From: an uncultured Petrimonas sp.
GTDB lineage: Bacteria; Bacteroidota; Bacteroidia; Bacteroidales; Dysgonomonadaceae
Assembly (NCBI GenBank): GCA_934621705.1
Contig: CAKTUP010000006.1
Location: 1-34,383 of the forward strand
Direction of reading: 5' to 3'
DNA: 34,383 bases
In this document: in pieces, positions 24,576 to 32,009 of the stretch
How the letters are laid out: every line of letters starts with the position of its first letter
How positions within the stretch are numbered: the first letter of the stretch is position 1
Notes under the pieces: model-generated
Database searches by the model: none
The model's input: the letters and a program-made list of their open reading frames with translations, nothing else
What the model was told of the DNA's origin: nothing
Position numbers and translations under genes: made by a program

Positions 24576-24612
24576 ATGTTAAAAATAAACGGATTTTTGG
24601 GACAAAAAAAGA
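24576..24612 (+). repeat. Left inverted repeat of the putative invertible segment
   Basis: ATGTTAAA (24576-24583), 16 unconserved bases, then GGACAAAAAAAGA (24600-24612). The same two blocks with the same 16-bp spacing occur in reverse complement at 25265-25301. The inner block ends 6 bp before the ATG of the plus-strand tip-like ORF. Confidence 0.7.
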
Positions 24613-24618
24613 ATAGTT

Positions 24619-24933
24619 ATGAAGAAGGTGAAATTTTCAGTTTTTAAACAAGAATATAATTTCTCAGTATCAATAGGAGCGGGTCAAGAGACAAGTATAA
24701 ATAAAAATCCCCAAGGATTAATCTATATTAAATACTATGGTGCTGGTGAAGTTGCTGTTTTCAATATAGGCACCTTGATCGAGCAAATTGTTATAGTTAA
24801 CCAGCACGGTGATAATTTTCGAGCAGGAGATGGCACGCAGGGCATCTGTTTGTATAGAAAAACAGTAAATGGTAATCTGTTTATAAAAAACAATCTTAGC
24901 CAGTCAGTTGATTTACTTTTATATATTTTATAA
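24619..24933 (+). CDS. Alternative (silent?) tail-tip-like protein
   Basis: A 104-aa ORF on the strand opposite to the late operon, MKKVKFSVFKQEYNF to the C-terminal IKNNLSQSVDLLLYIL. The beta-rich sequence with GNLFIKNN near its end resembles the distal knob of phage tail fibres, although no named family is recognised. It faces the 105-aa pyocin-knob-like ORF tail to tail with 9 bp between stops, and both ORFs share the leader block GGACAAAAAAAGA before the start. In the present orientation no promoter for it was identified, and the late operon would not transcribe it in sense. Inversion of 24600-25277 would put it in the late operon's direction. The ORF being coding is likely; its role as an alternative tip is inference. 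Confidence 0.6.
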   Translation: MKKVKFSVFKQEYNFSVSIGAGQETSINKNPQGLIYIKYYGAGEVAVFNIGTLIEQIVIVNQHGDNFRAGDGTQGICLYRKTVNGNLFIKNNLSQSVDLLLYIL

Positions 24934-24942
24934 AGAAGTTAA

Positions 24943-25260
24943 TCAACTTACTACTACTTTCCACTCTCTAAATGGAGAATTACTCCATTTGTCTCTAAAA
25001 TACATTTTTCCGAAGCCGGAAATTACTAATTGAACGATTGGATTACCTCCATCTCCCAGCCCATTGCCATTAAATACGAGCATCGATCCATAGGTTACAT
25101 CAGCAGGCAAGTTTAAAGAGTTCACTACATTAAAGTTAATTCCATACATTCCAGATTTTAAAGATGTGTCATTTGCATCATTAAAGTGCTGATTCTTTAC
25201 AAAAATGCTATCACCTAATATGGACAGTACAGCATTTTGAGTTAATATTTTCTTTTTCAT
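24943..25260 (-). CDS. Pyocin-knob-like tail-tip protein
   Basis: A 105-aa protein, last gene of the minus-strand late operon. The C-terminal part (about residues 45-105: NSLNLPADVTYGSMLVFNG to MYFRDKWSNSPFREWKVVVS) has the pattern of pyocin-knob domains found at the tips of phage tail fibres and R-type pyocins: an open strand with YGxxLVF, a glycine-rich turn, then a FRxxxxxSPFREW ending. Expected role: host surface recognition. It lies 88 bp after the fibre-like gene and inside the putative invertible segment, its start 4 bp from the right inverted repeat. Confidence 0.7.
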   Translation of the reverse strand: MKKKILTQNAVLSILGDSIFVKNQHFNDANDTSLKSGMYGINFNVVNSLNLPADVTYGSMLVFNGNGLGDGGNPIVQLVISGFGKMYFRDKWSNSPFREWKVVVS

Positions 25261-25264
25261 ACTC

Positions 25265-25301
25265 TCTTTTTTTGTCCGATTAAATAATCGGGATTTAACA
25301 T
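25265..25301 (-). repeat. Right inverted repeat of the putative invertible segment
   Basis: On the minus strand: ATGTTAAA (25301-25294), 16 bases, then GGACAAAAAAAGA (25277-25265), the same blocks and spacing as 24576-24612. A small perfect dyad (CCGATT-AAAT-AATCGG, 25276-25291) overlaps this copy. The block ends 4 bp before the tip gene's ATG. Confidence 0.7.
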
Positions 25302-25348
25302 TTTATTTATTCTGATTTTTTAATTAAATTTTGTTTCAGATTGTTAGA

Positions 25349-26125
25349 CTACAATATTTTACTGTACCCATTCACTCCATAGACGCCAATTGCGCTTGGA
25401 TTTCCGTTTGATCCGTAAGCCCTTATCTGAATTGAGTTGTTTGATATTGGGTTTATATACACATCTGAAGCAAGCATGTTTTGATAATAGTGCCTCAGTA
25501 ACAGCCTTGCCCCGTCGTCGCCGTCCATAGTGGGTGAACTGAACTCCATTTGCCCGACTATCCGATTTTGAGCGTCAATCATCCTCAATGTTCTTGACGC
25601 AGGGCTTATCTCAAATCTATTTCCGTTCAGCGAAGATGACAGTTTGCCCGATATTTCAACGCCGCTGCTTGTCCATTTGAAGTTCAAGCCAGACACATTT
25701 CCACTTCCATCGTTTCCGTTCAAGACAATAATGGGATTTCCCTGCGCGTCTTTAGCTTTCGATTGCAACAGTCCATTTTTTATCTCAAATCCGCCAATTT
25801 CAGCGCCTTCGGCAATCAGCATCTGTGCCCACAACCGCTCAATGAATGCTTGTTGAATGTAAACAAGCTCCATTGTATCTATTAGTTTCCATTGTGTATT
25901 TCCGGCAGCTGCCGGACTTGTTGCATTTGAAACATCCACATTAAGCACATAGACAGAATATCCCAATGATGTTCCATCAGGAACTTTTACCATGGGAATC
26001 CCCAAATCGGTAATCCTGTAAAACGGCTTTTTAGGATCGTTCGCAACCGGCTTAACCCAAAATCCCATCGGAATGTAGTTCGCCGATTTTGCTAACTCGA
26101 TATTTACTCTCGCAGTTACTCTCAT
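25349..26125 (-). CDS. Tail-fibre / baseplate-type structural protein
   Basis: A 258-aa protein from MRVTARVNIELAKSANYIP; a longer frame to 26149 overlaps the upstream gene and is less likely. The central stretch ERLWAQMLIAEGAEIGGFEIKNGLLQSKAKDAQGNPIIVLNGNDGSGNVSG resembles the IGGF/W-x-I-x-NG-x-(L/I)-x-S modules of tail-associated proteins in other phages, where they form triple-stranded shafts. It is probably the fibre shaft to which the small tip protein (next gene) attaches. No catalytic motif was seen. Confidence 0.65.
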   Translation of the reverse strand: MRVTARVNIELAKSANYIPMGFWVKPVANDPKKPFYRITDLGIPMVKVPDGTSLGYSVYVLNVDVSNATSPAAAGNTQWKLIDTMELVYIQQAFIERLWAQMLIAEGAEIGGFEIKNGLLQSKAKDAQGNPIIVLNGNDGSGNVSGLNFKWTSSGVEISGKLSSSLNGNRFEISPASRTLRMIDAQNRIVGQMEFSSPTMDGDDGARLLLRHYYQNMLASDVYINPISNNSIQIRAYGSNGNPSAIGVYGVNGYSKIL

Positions 26126-26130
26126 ATTTT

Positions 26131-27159
26131 TTAAGTATTTACCGTGCAAGCCGCATCCACATAAAGAGATTTATGTTCTGATATTTTAGCACCCGAAATT
26201 AAAATCTGCGAAGTCGTCGGGGCGAATTGCGAAGTGATATCCGCTCCGGTAGCGTTTTTGTACACTTTAATCGTAAAAGTAGTTCCAGAAACCACATTGC
26301 CGGTCCGAGCATTCAAGAGCGAAAAAACATACGTTACATCGTCAATCGCTCGTTGGCGCACCGAAGTTCCTTGGTTGCAGATAATAGTAAACGGATCGGT
26401 TGAATCCCACACTTGGCGCTGTTCCTGCGCAACTACCGCATTATTTACCCACGCCTTGCAAACAATCATCAGCTCACTGTCAATCATCGCACTCGTGATA
26501 GTGAATGTGGGTGAAGCGTTTTTTGCTCGCAAAACCGTTCCGTTTACATCCAAAAACTCGAATTGAACGCCTGTTGTAACCAGGGCGCCGTTGTTGTAAA
26601 GCATAGCGTTCATGGTGAGCAAAGTTTCGTCACCGTCAATCACATCATCTGCCATGACAAGGAAAAGCCGATGCAGGTTGTTTGAGGCTTCTTCGACCAA
26701 TACCGTGATATTGGCAGAAACAGTTATTTGTTGTCCGGAGGAATTCACTTTGCCGGTAAATGTAATCGTATCGCTATCGTTATTCGTGTCAGACGCCACG
26801 TTTCCAATCATCCGCAACGCTTTTGAGCCGTTGTGGTCAATTTGCTTAACCTTTCCGACTGCCACATCGGGAGACGGCAAGATAGCCACGCCGCTCGCAT
26901 CGAAAACAAGTGGCACGTTGTTATACCTCCATGTTACGTCGGTAGGCACTAATACTGCCGCTTCCATCACGGAGTAAACACGCGGGTAAACGATAGGGCG
27001 ATTGGTGTCGCTCATTGTCGCCCAGTTGGGTGAGAACTCCTGCGTTCCTTTTTTAAAAGTCTGATAAAGCGGCGCCGTAGCATTCAGCGTTGTGTTCAGG
27101 TTATCCCCGTTCACGAGCAAATTGATACTCACCCCGCCCGATACTTGTAAATTTGCCAT
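26131..27159 (-). CDS. Phage tail-region protein with Ig-like repeats (paralogue of 27409-28494)
   Basis: A 342-aa protein, MANLQVSGGVSINLLVNG, mostly beta strands. The segment ITSAMIDSELMIVCKAWVNNAVVAQEQRQVWDSTDPF aligns with TVDKTYIDNELIRCEAWIGAEMIASDSVTFVRDFGSF of the 361-aa protein two genes upstream, so the two are diverged duplicates. Its position between the large tail protein and the fibre suggests a structural role in the tail or baseplate. Its start codon overlaps the upstream stop (TAATG). No named family is recognised. Confidence 0.6.
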   Translation of the reverse strand: MANLQVSGGVSINLLVNGDNLNTTLNATAPLYQTFKKGTQEFSPNWATMSDTNRPIVYPRVYSVMEAAVLVPTDVTWRYNNVPLVFDASGVAILPSPDVAVGKVKQIDHNGSKALRMIGNVASDTNNDSDTITFTGKVNSSGQQITVSANITVLVEEASNNLHRLFLVMADDVIDGDETLLTMNAMLYNNGALVTTGVQFEFLDVNGTVLRAKNASPTFTITSAMIDSELMIVCKAWVNNAVVAQEQRQVWDSTDPFTIICNQGTSVRQRAIDDVTYVFSLLNARTGNVVSGTTFTIKVYKNATGADITSQFAPTTSQILISGAKISEHKSLYVDAACTVNT

Positions 27160-27350
27160 TATTCTTCTGTTATTTCGGGTTCAACATACTCAGAGCCGCC
27201 GAGAGCGGAAACTCTTTCTTCAATAGTTAACGGAATGTTGCTTATATCCTTTTCAGACAAAAGCAAATCGTCGCCGTCTTCGGTTCGCAGCAATTCGTCC
27301 AGTCCGGCACGAAGCGCGATTTCTTTTTTTATTTTGAAATACTTTTCCAT
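27159..27350 (-). CDS. Small phage protein of unknown function
   Basis: A 63-aa acidic protein, MEKYFKIKKEIALRAGLDELLRTEDGDDLLLSEKDIS, with no recognised domain. Translationally coupled to the following tail gene by a TAATG overlap. It may be a chaperone or small structural adaptor; this cannot be decided from the sequence. Confidence 0.6.
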   Translation of the reverse strand: MEKYFKIKKEIALRAGLDELLRTEDGDDLLLSEKDISNIPLTIEERVSALGGSEYVEPEITEE

Positions 27351-27364
27351 ATAATTAATTGTTT

Positions 27365-27410
27365 TATTCCGCTTTCTCCCTCCCTTCGGGGGAGGGTTGG
27401 GGTGGGGCTT
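27365..27410. repeat. Second REP-like GC-rich repeat, between two tail genes
   Basis: CCCTCCCTTCGGGGGAGGG (about 27377-27395) is a palindromic core with a GGTTGGGGTGGGG extension. It fills the only larger gap (58 bp) between 27159-27350 and 27409-28494. It resembles the class of repeat found inside the serine recombinase gene. Confidence 0.6.
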
Positions 27411-28494
27411 ATGACCCGTAAGTTTCCACTACCAACACATTATCCAAATCGTCCGTAATCAGTTCGTCTATATCTTCTGTAGTGAGAGCTGCGAACGCTT
27501 CGCGCCGCTTCACATCCGGGTAAATCATCAGGTTTGTCGCTTTCAGATTGATTGATGAAACGGGAATCTGTACCGATGCCCCTGTGGCTATTTCTCGGTC
27601 AACACCAGCCTCGCTTACCATCCACTTGACTAAGAATGCCGAATCCACATTGATATTACCCAGCATGTCCGCAATAAAAATGGAGCAATGCAACGTCGTT
27701 ACTCCCGGAAGTAGCGGAAGTTCCGGGATGCGGATATCGGTTCTAAAACTGCCAAAATCACGTACGAAAGTTACTGAGTCCGAAGCTATCATTTCCGCGC
27801 CAATCCACGCTTCACAGCGAATCAATTCGTTGTCAATATACGTTTTATCGACGGTCAACGTTTTTTTGTCCGCTGAAACTACATCGGCGTACAATTCATT
27901 GTCAACGGCATCCAATCCGGCCGAATTAAGCCATTTGAGCGTAATTTCTGTTAAATTGGTTATTTCCGTTTCGCCTTGGAACAGTTTCGCTGTTACCGTT
28001 GTCGTCACGTTAGGATTTCGATACGCGTCGAAATAAACCGCTCCTCGCTGAGACAGGTTTAACTGATATTGCGCAGGCGTTTTAAGAATCGTCCTCAAAG
28101 TCACCATATCCTCACGCTCGTATATTTTTCCGCTTCTGGAATCCACGAACTTAGTTATCGCCTTAATATCTACCGATGAACCGGCAGCAATATTTTTCTT
28201 CACTTTCAGCGTACTCGCACCAATCAGCTCGTAATTTGGGGTTGAAACCGAGATAGCCACGCCGTTTTCGTAAAACGTGGTCGTCATGGCATCCGTAACC
28301 GTAAGTCCCGTGTCGGGGTCGATAGCCGAAACGGCATGAGTTATGAGGATTGGCGATGAAACAGTTCCTTCACGATTAGGCGTGTAGCTCACGCCGTCGT
28401 AGAATTGCACAGCCGAACCGCCCGTGATATTAAGCGAGCCTGATAATCGCAACGGCGTTACTTCTACTTGTATTTTTCTGCCTGATAGTTTCAT
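27409..28494 (-). CDS. Phage tail-region protein with Ig-like repeats
   Basis: A 361-aa protein, MKLSGRKIQVEVTPLRLSGSLNITGG. Predominantly beta, with at least two Ig-like segments; the second aligns with the 342-aa paralogue at 26131-27159. Its start overlaps the stop of the 860-aa tail gene by 4 bp (ATGA), so they are translationally coupled. The role is probably structural, as a tail-tip or receptor-binding accessory; no family can be named with confidence. Confidence 0.6.
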   Translation of the reverse strand: MKLSGRKIQVEVTPLRLSGSLNITGGSAVQFYDGVSYTPNREGTVSSPILITHAVSAIDPDTGLTVTDAMTTTFYENGVAISVSTPNYELIGASTLKVKKNIAAGSSVDIKAITKFVDSRSGKIYEREDMVTLRTILKTPAQYQLNLSQRGAVYFDAYRNPNVTTTVTAKLFQGETEITNLTEITLKWLNSAGLDAVDNELYADVVSADKKTLTVDKTYIDNELIRCEAWIGAEMIASDSVTFVRDFGSFRTDIRIPELPLLPGVTTLHCSIFIADMLGNINVDSAFLVKWMVSEAGVDREIATGASVQIPVSSINLKATNLMIYPDVKRREAFAALTTEDIDELITDDLDNVLVVETYGS

Positions 28495-31073
28495 ATTTCG
28501 ATATAATTTGTGATGTTGTTAATACTCGATGCCGGATAAGTTGCCGTGCAGGTAAACCGCACCGGATTTTCACGGCTCCACATCGTGCCCATATCTTCGT
28601 TGCGAAGCTGCAAAACGCGTTTTCCGGTGTTCTCTATATTCCAGATCAGATCGGCTGCATTGTCGCCTGATAATCGCTCCCAGCGCCATTGTTCTTCGAC
28701 AATATCCGCCGAAACGTTTGTATTTCCGATGAGAACTATCGGAGTAATGTCCGAATGTACGAAGCCCCGAACAAAAGCATAGCCGTGGGAGCTATCAAAC
28801 TCCATCCGCGCATCGCTTCGGCCCTCGATCATTGTCCAGGCTGCGGATGTCCAGGACGGCTCTTCGGTTGTGGATGATGAAAAGCATCGCCACCGGCAAC
28901 CGAGATGCCATACGTCGTCAGTGCCCTGCGTATCGTTGTTGTAATAAATAGTTCCTGCTTCCCACGGCCCCCTGTCATTAACCGTCCTTACAGTTTTCCC
29001 TTGATAATCCACGCGGATAATGTCCTGAACAACCAGCCCCATCATATAGGCATAAGGAAGTCCCTCTTTTGTCGGCAAGTTGTCAAACTTGCTTTTGAAA
29101 GACTGCGCTGTGTCGAAGCTCGCCACCAGCGTGCCGTTCATAAAATCGGAACACCCGTCGTACAATTGATACCCGCCCAATTTGGCAGAAAACACCATGT
29201 AACGTTGTTGTTCTTCATCATCAACGTGGCCAATGCGGGCAATTTTCATAAACGGCATGGGCGGGAAATTCAACTGCGTGGGGACATCAGCATCCGCAGC
29301 CATCGTGATTTTCATAAACGTTTGTCCCACTTCTTCAATTCGCATAAACGAAGTGGCAAAACCCGTGGCATGATGGAAAATACCTTTTATCAAATGTCCG
29401 GCTTTAAAAGCAATCGGTTCGCCTTCTTCCAACTTCATATTAAGTTGGTAGCTGCGTGCTGCTAATTGTTCAACGCTTTCAATCAATCCGTTTTGAGTCA
29501 ATATTAACTCATCGCCTATAACAGTCATTCTATTGAAACGCAACTCCGGAACTTCCAACAATGCACGCAAACGCAAGGATGTGGCTTCCATGTTGCCGTG
29601 CTGGTCAATTCTCGCACCTTTTCCGCCGAACATTCCGGGAATGAATTCGCCGATTTCGATGCCGGAGAGGAATTGGATGAGTCCGGCTGCAGTGTCGGGA
29701 TTAATTTTGGAGAGAAATTGTCCTTTTCCTTCCTTTTCAATTGCTTTTGAAATCTCCAACAGCGTTCTAAGTGCGGAAAACACGTTATTATCGGATGCGC
29801 CCTGCACATCATTTTCGCGAACCAAATTGACCAGCTCGCCACCGGCTTCACCTGCATTTATTTTCGATAGAATTTCATCAAAAGCAGCTGCAAGTATTGC
29901 CCCCACAGTTGTCACCTTCGGCGTTTCGGAATGCGGATCGAACGCGGGCAGGATAACCCCCTCGCTAAGAGTAACGCGCGGATACTCAGATAAGCGAGGG
30001 GGTAAAGAAAAATCCGGCGAATCGATATCAGGGATGGTGATGTTTGCCGGGATAGCGTCCGCGTTCCGGGTAAGATTAAGCAGAGCCGCGGATTCATCTG
30101 CAAACCGATACTTAAAATTATAGGATGAAGGCAAATCGGATGCGCTGTATTTTACATCGCTTTCCGAAACGACCACGGGCCGGATGGCGCCGGAGAAATG
30201 GACAAATTTTTGTCTTGACGGGAAAAAGTCCAACAGCCAGCGACGCTCGTACTCATCGAGATAGCCGGTGTTTTTGTTGTACGATCGTTTTGTATCGATT
30301 CGATATTCGGAAGAAGCGCCGTCGATGGACGAGATCTTGTGTTCGTGTTCGCCTTCGAAATCGGTTTCGCCATAGGCGCGAATCGTATCGATGCCGCCGA
30401 GTGAGTTTTCGAACAGAAACCATTGCTCGAGCTCCGATTTCGGTTCGCTGTAGAGATAACGCTGCAGGTAAGTGAGACGGACGCCGGCGGCGAATTCTAC
30501 CCACACTTCGTAATAAGACGGGTAAAGTTGACCGAGCAATCCGGACACAACGGCGTATTGCAGGTTAGCGGTATAAGCACTGCCGGCTGCCATGGAACCC
30601 AGGACAATGGTTTGATTTGTGCCGTCGTTAAAAAAGGCTTTGAGTTTGAGTGTACTGTGCTCGATAGCGTAGTAAGTAAGCCATTCCGGAGAATAATACG
30701 TTACCTGTTTTTGCGTGGGTTGCCAGGTTAGAAAATTTTGTTTGAGCCAGTTTGCGGCGGTATCGGCAAGGTTGGCCACACCGGCGCGGATAACCTGAAA
30801 CGTAACGCTTTGCGTATCAATTATGGCTGTAAAGGTTTTTACGATGTTTGTTTGCTCGTAGAAATTCTCGTGCGAAAGGGTGAACGCAAGCCGACTTTCG
30901 ACAATATCTTTCACGTCGATGGTAACGCGCCCATCGGCGCCGGGTTGATAGGAAGCGTCGAGCAGCACGGTCGCACCGTCTTTCAGAACGAAAGTGACGG
31001 GAGAGCCGGAACTGACGATGAATTTTTTCAGGTTACCGGAAAGGGATAAAGCATCGGGTTGTTGTACTATCAT
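28491..31073 (-). CDS. Large tail/adhesion protein with carbohydrate-binding-like segment
   Basis: An 860-aa protein, MIVQQPDALSLSGNLKKFIV. The N-terminal 330 residues are a beta-rich region with many aromatics. A linker (about 330-480) with short helices leads to IDQHGNMEATSLRLRALLEVPEL, a fibre-type attachment region. The C-terminal third carries DRGPWEAGTIYYNNDTQGTD and then DVWHLGCRWRC...PSWTSAAWTM at residues 700-751, the W-x-x-G-x-x-Y-x-x-(D/N)...V...G-x-x-W-x-C...P-x-W-x-x-x-x-W pattern of small CBM5/12-type carbohydrate-binding domains. It is probably the main tail-tip protein binding host glycan. The domain call rests on pattern only. Confidence 0.7.
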   Translation of the reverse strand: MIVQQPDALSLSGNLKKFIVSSGSPVTFVLKDGATVLLDASYQPGADGRVTIDVKDIVESRLAFTLSHENFYEQTNIVKTFTAIIDTQSVTFQVIRAGVANLADTAANWLKQNFLTWQPTQKQVTYYSPEWLTYYAIEHSTLKLKAFFNDGTNQTIVLGSMAAGSAYTANLQYAVVSGLLGQLYPSYYEVWVEFAAGVRLTYLQRYLYSEPKSELEQWFLFENSLGGIDTIRAYGETDFEGEHEHKISSIDGASSEYRIDTKRSYNKNTGYLDEYERRWLLDFFPSRQKFVHFSGAIRPVVVSESDVKYSASDLPSSYNFKYRFADESAALLNLTRNADAIPANITIPDIDSPDFSLPPRLSEYPRVTLSEGVILPAFDPHSETPKVTTVGAILAAAFDEILSKINAGEAGGELVNLVRENDVQGASDNNVFSALRTLLEISKAIEKEGKGQFLSKINPDTAAGLIQFLSGIEIGEFIPGMFGGKGARIDQHGNMEATSLRLRALLEVPELRFNRMTVIGDELILTQNGLIESVEQLAARSYQLNMKLEEGEPIAFKAGHLIKGIFHHATGFATSFMRIEEVGQTFMKITMAADADVPTQLNFPPMPFMKIARIGHVDDEEQQRYMVFSAKLGGYQLYDGCSDFMNGTLVASFDTAQSFKSKFDNLPTKEGLPYAYMMGLVVQDIIRVDYQGKTVRTVNDRGPWEAGTIYYNNDTQGTDDVWHLGCRWRCFSSSTTEEPSWTSAAWTMIEGRSDARMEFDSSHGYAFVRGFVHSDITPIVLIGNTNVSADIVEEQWRWERLSGDNAADLIWNIENTGKRVLQLRNEDMGTMWSRENPVRFTCTATYPASSINNITNYIEI

Positions 31074-31119
31074 GATTAATTGCTAATTATCAATTACTAA
31101 TTACTAATTGGGTACGTTA

Positions 31120-31617
31120 TTAAAGTTTTTTGAGTAAAACGTAAATAAGCACTGCTGTTATTAAAATTCCGAAGATTACCCAAAACCATTCCACTCCTTG
31201 CACCGGCCTGGAGTCAGTTTTGATGTCAGTTTTTTCGTTAGATGATGTTTGCGATGTTTCCACCACGGACACCGAATCGCTTTTTCCGGTTATGGAAACA
31301 ACAGATCCCGATCCTCGATCAGTCCGTCTTTGTCCGGTTTCCTTTGATATACTCTCTTTGACAACGCTTCGTACTCGTCCAGAATCGTCGAGATGAACTG
31401 TTTCGCGCGTTGTTGTTTCGAAAATGCTGACCGTTTCTTCCATGTCAGACTGAGTTTTAGAGATGACGCGAGACGTGTCTGTCGCGGAAACGGTTGTCGT
31501 GGTAGTTTTTTGCGATACATCCTCTCTGACAATGTTTTTGCGAGCGCGGCAAGAAATGTTAACGCACAGAACAACAAGAAGGAATAATAGGTAATATGTA
31601 ACTTTTCCATTTTTCAT
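31120..31617 (-). CDS. Putative unimolecular spanin (lipoprotein-like N-terminus, C-terminal TM)
   Basis: A 165-aa protein with an N-terminal export signal MKNGKVTYYLLFLLVVLCVNISCRARK. A Cys at the end of the hydrophobic core (ISC, C23) could be the lipidation site, although the -3 residue (Asn) is unusual. A roughly 115-residue Ser/Thr-rich beta-prone linker follows, and then one C-terminal TM helix (EWFWVIFGILITAVLIYVLLKKL, about 143-165). One lipid anchor in the outer membrane plus one inner-membrane helix is the topology of u-spanins such as T1 gp11, which fuse the membranes in the last step of lysis. The gene overlaps the preceding gene by ATGA and ends the holin-DUF5675 cassette. Confidence 0.65.
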   Translation of the reverse strand: MKNGKVTYYLLFLLVVLCVNISCRARKNIVREDVSQKTTTTTVSATDTSRVISKTQSDMEETVSIFETTTRETVHLDDSGRVRSVVKESISKETGQRRTDRGSGSVVSITGKSDSVSVVETSQTSSNEKTDIKTDSRPVQGVEWFWVIFGILITAVLIYVLLKKL

Positions 31618-32009
31618 ATTATTTCTATTTCAGCCTGTTTTCTACTTAGTAATTTAACCAGGTATTCTTCGTACTTGGTAGAATTCAGTAACATACCCTT
31701 TACTTTGTTTTCTCCCACCAAAATGCAACCGGAAGTATCGCCGGGAGTATTGCCGCGATGAATGCGGATTCCGGTAAAATAAGGAACGCCCAGCAATAAT
31801 GGAAGATTGCGCTTAAATTTCGGTGAATAGGTTATCCGCACTTCATATTTTGCGGCCGGAATGGCCGTTTCGTGCATTATTTTTTTCTCTACAGGCAGGT
31901 TGCGAACTTTATCTTCGAGGGTGTCGCAAAAATATTTACCATCGATGTATAGTTTTCCGATGGTGTATTTTTCGCCTTTGAAAATTCTAACTAACAGTAA
32001 TTTAATCAT
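31614..32009 (-). CDS. DUF5675-family phage protein, candidate lysis enzyme
   Basis: A 131-aa protein from MIKLLLVRIFKGEKYTIGKLYIDGKYFCDTLEDKVR; the frame is open to 32033 inside the holin gene. It matches the DUF5675 family common in Bacteroidota prophages. The conserved block GIRIHRGNTPGDTSGCILVG puts a His and a Cys in a pattern (HxGN...SGC) that recalls the HG...S-x-GC active site of L,D-transpeptidases (YkuD fold). This suggests a cysteine enzyme acting on peptidoglycan, but it is inference. It overlaps the holin by 8 bp and the spanin-like gene by 4 bp. Confidence 0.75.
   Translation of the reverse strand: MIKLLLVRIFKGEKYTIGKLYIDGKYFCDTLEDKVRNLPVEKKIMHETAIPAAKYEVRITYSPKFKRNLPLLLGVPYFTGIRIHRGNTPGDTSGCILVGENKVKGMLLNSTKYEEYLVKLLSRKQAEIEII

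Noticed and set aside
24619..25260. Diversity-generating retroelement as the explanation for tip variation
   Set aside because: No reverse transcriptase gene or template/variable repeat pair was seen in the window; inverted repeats plus a serine recombinase explain the layout better.
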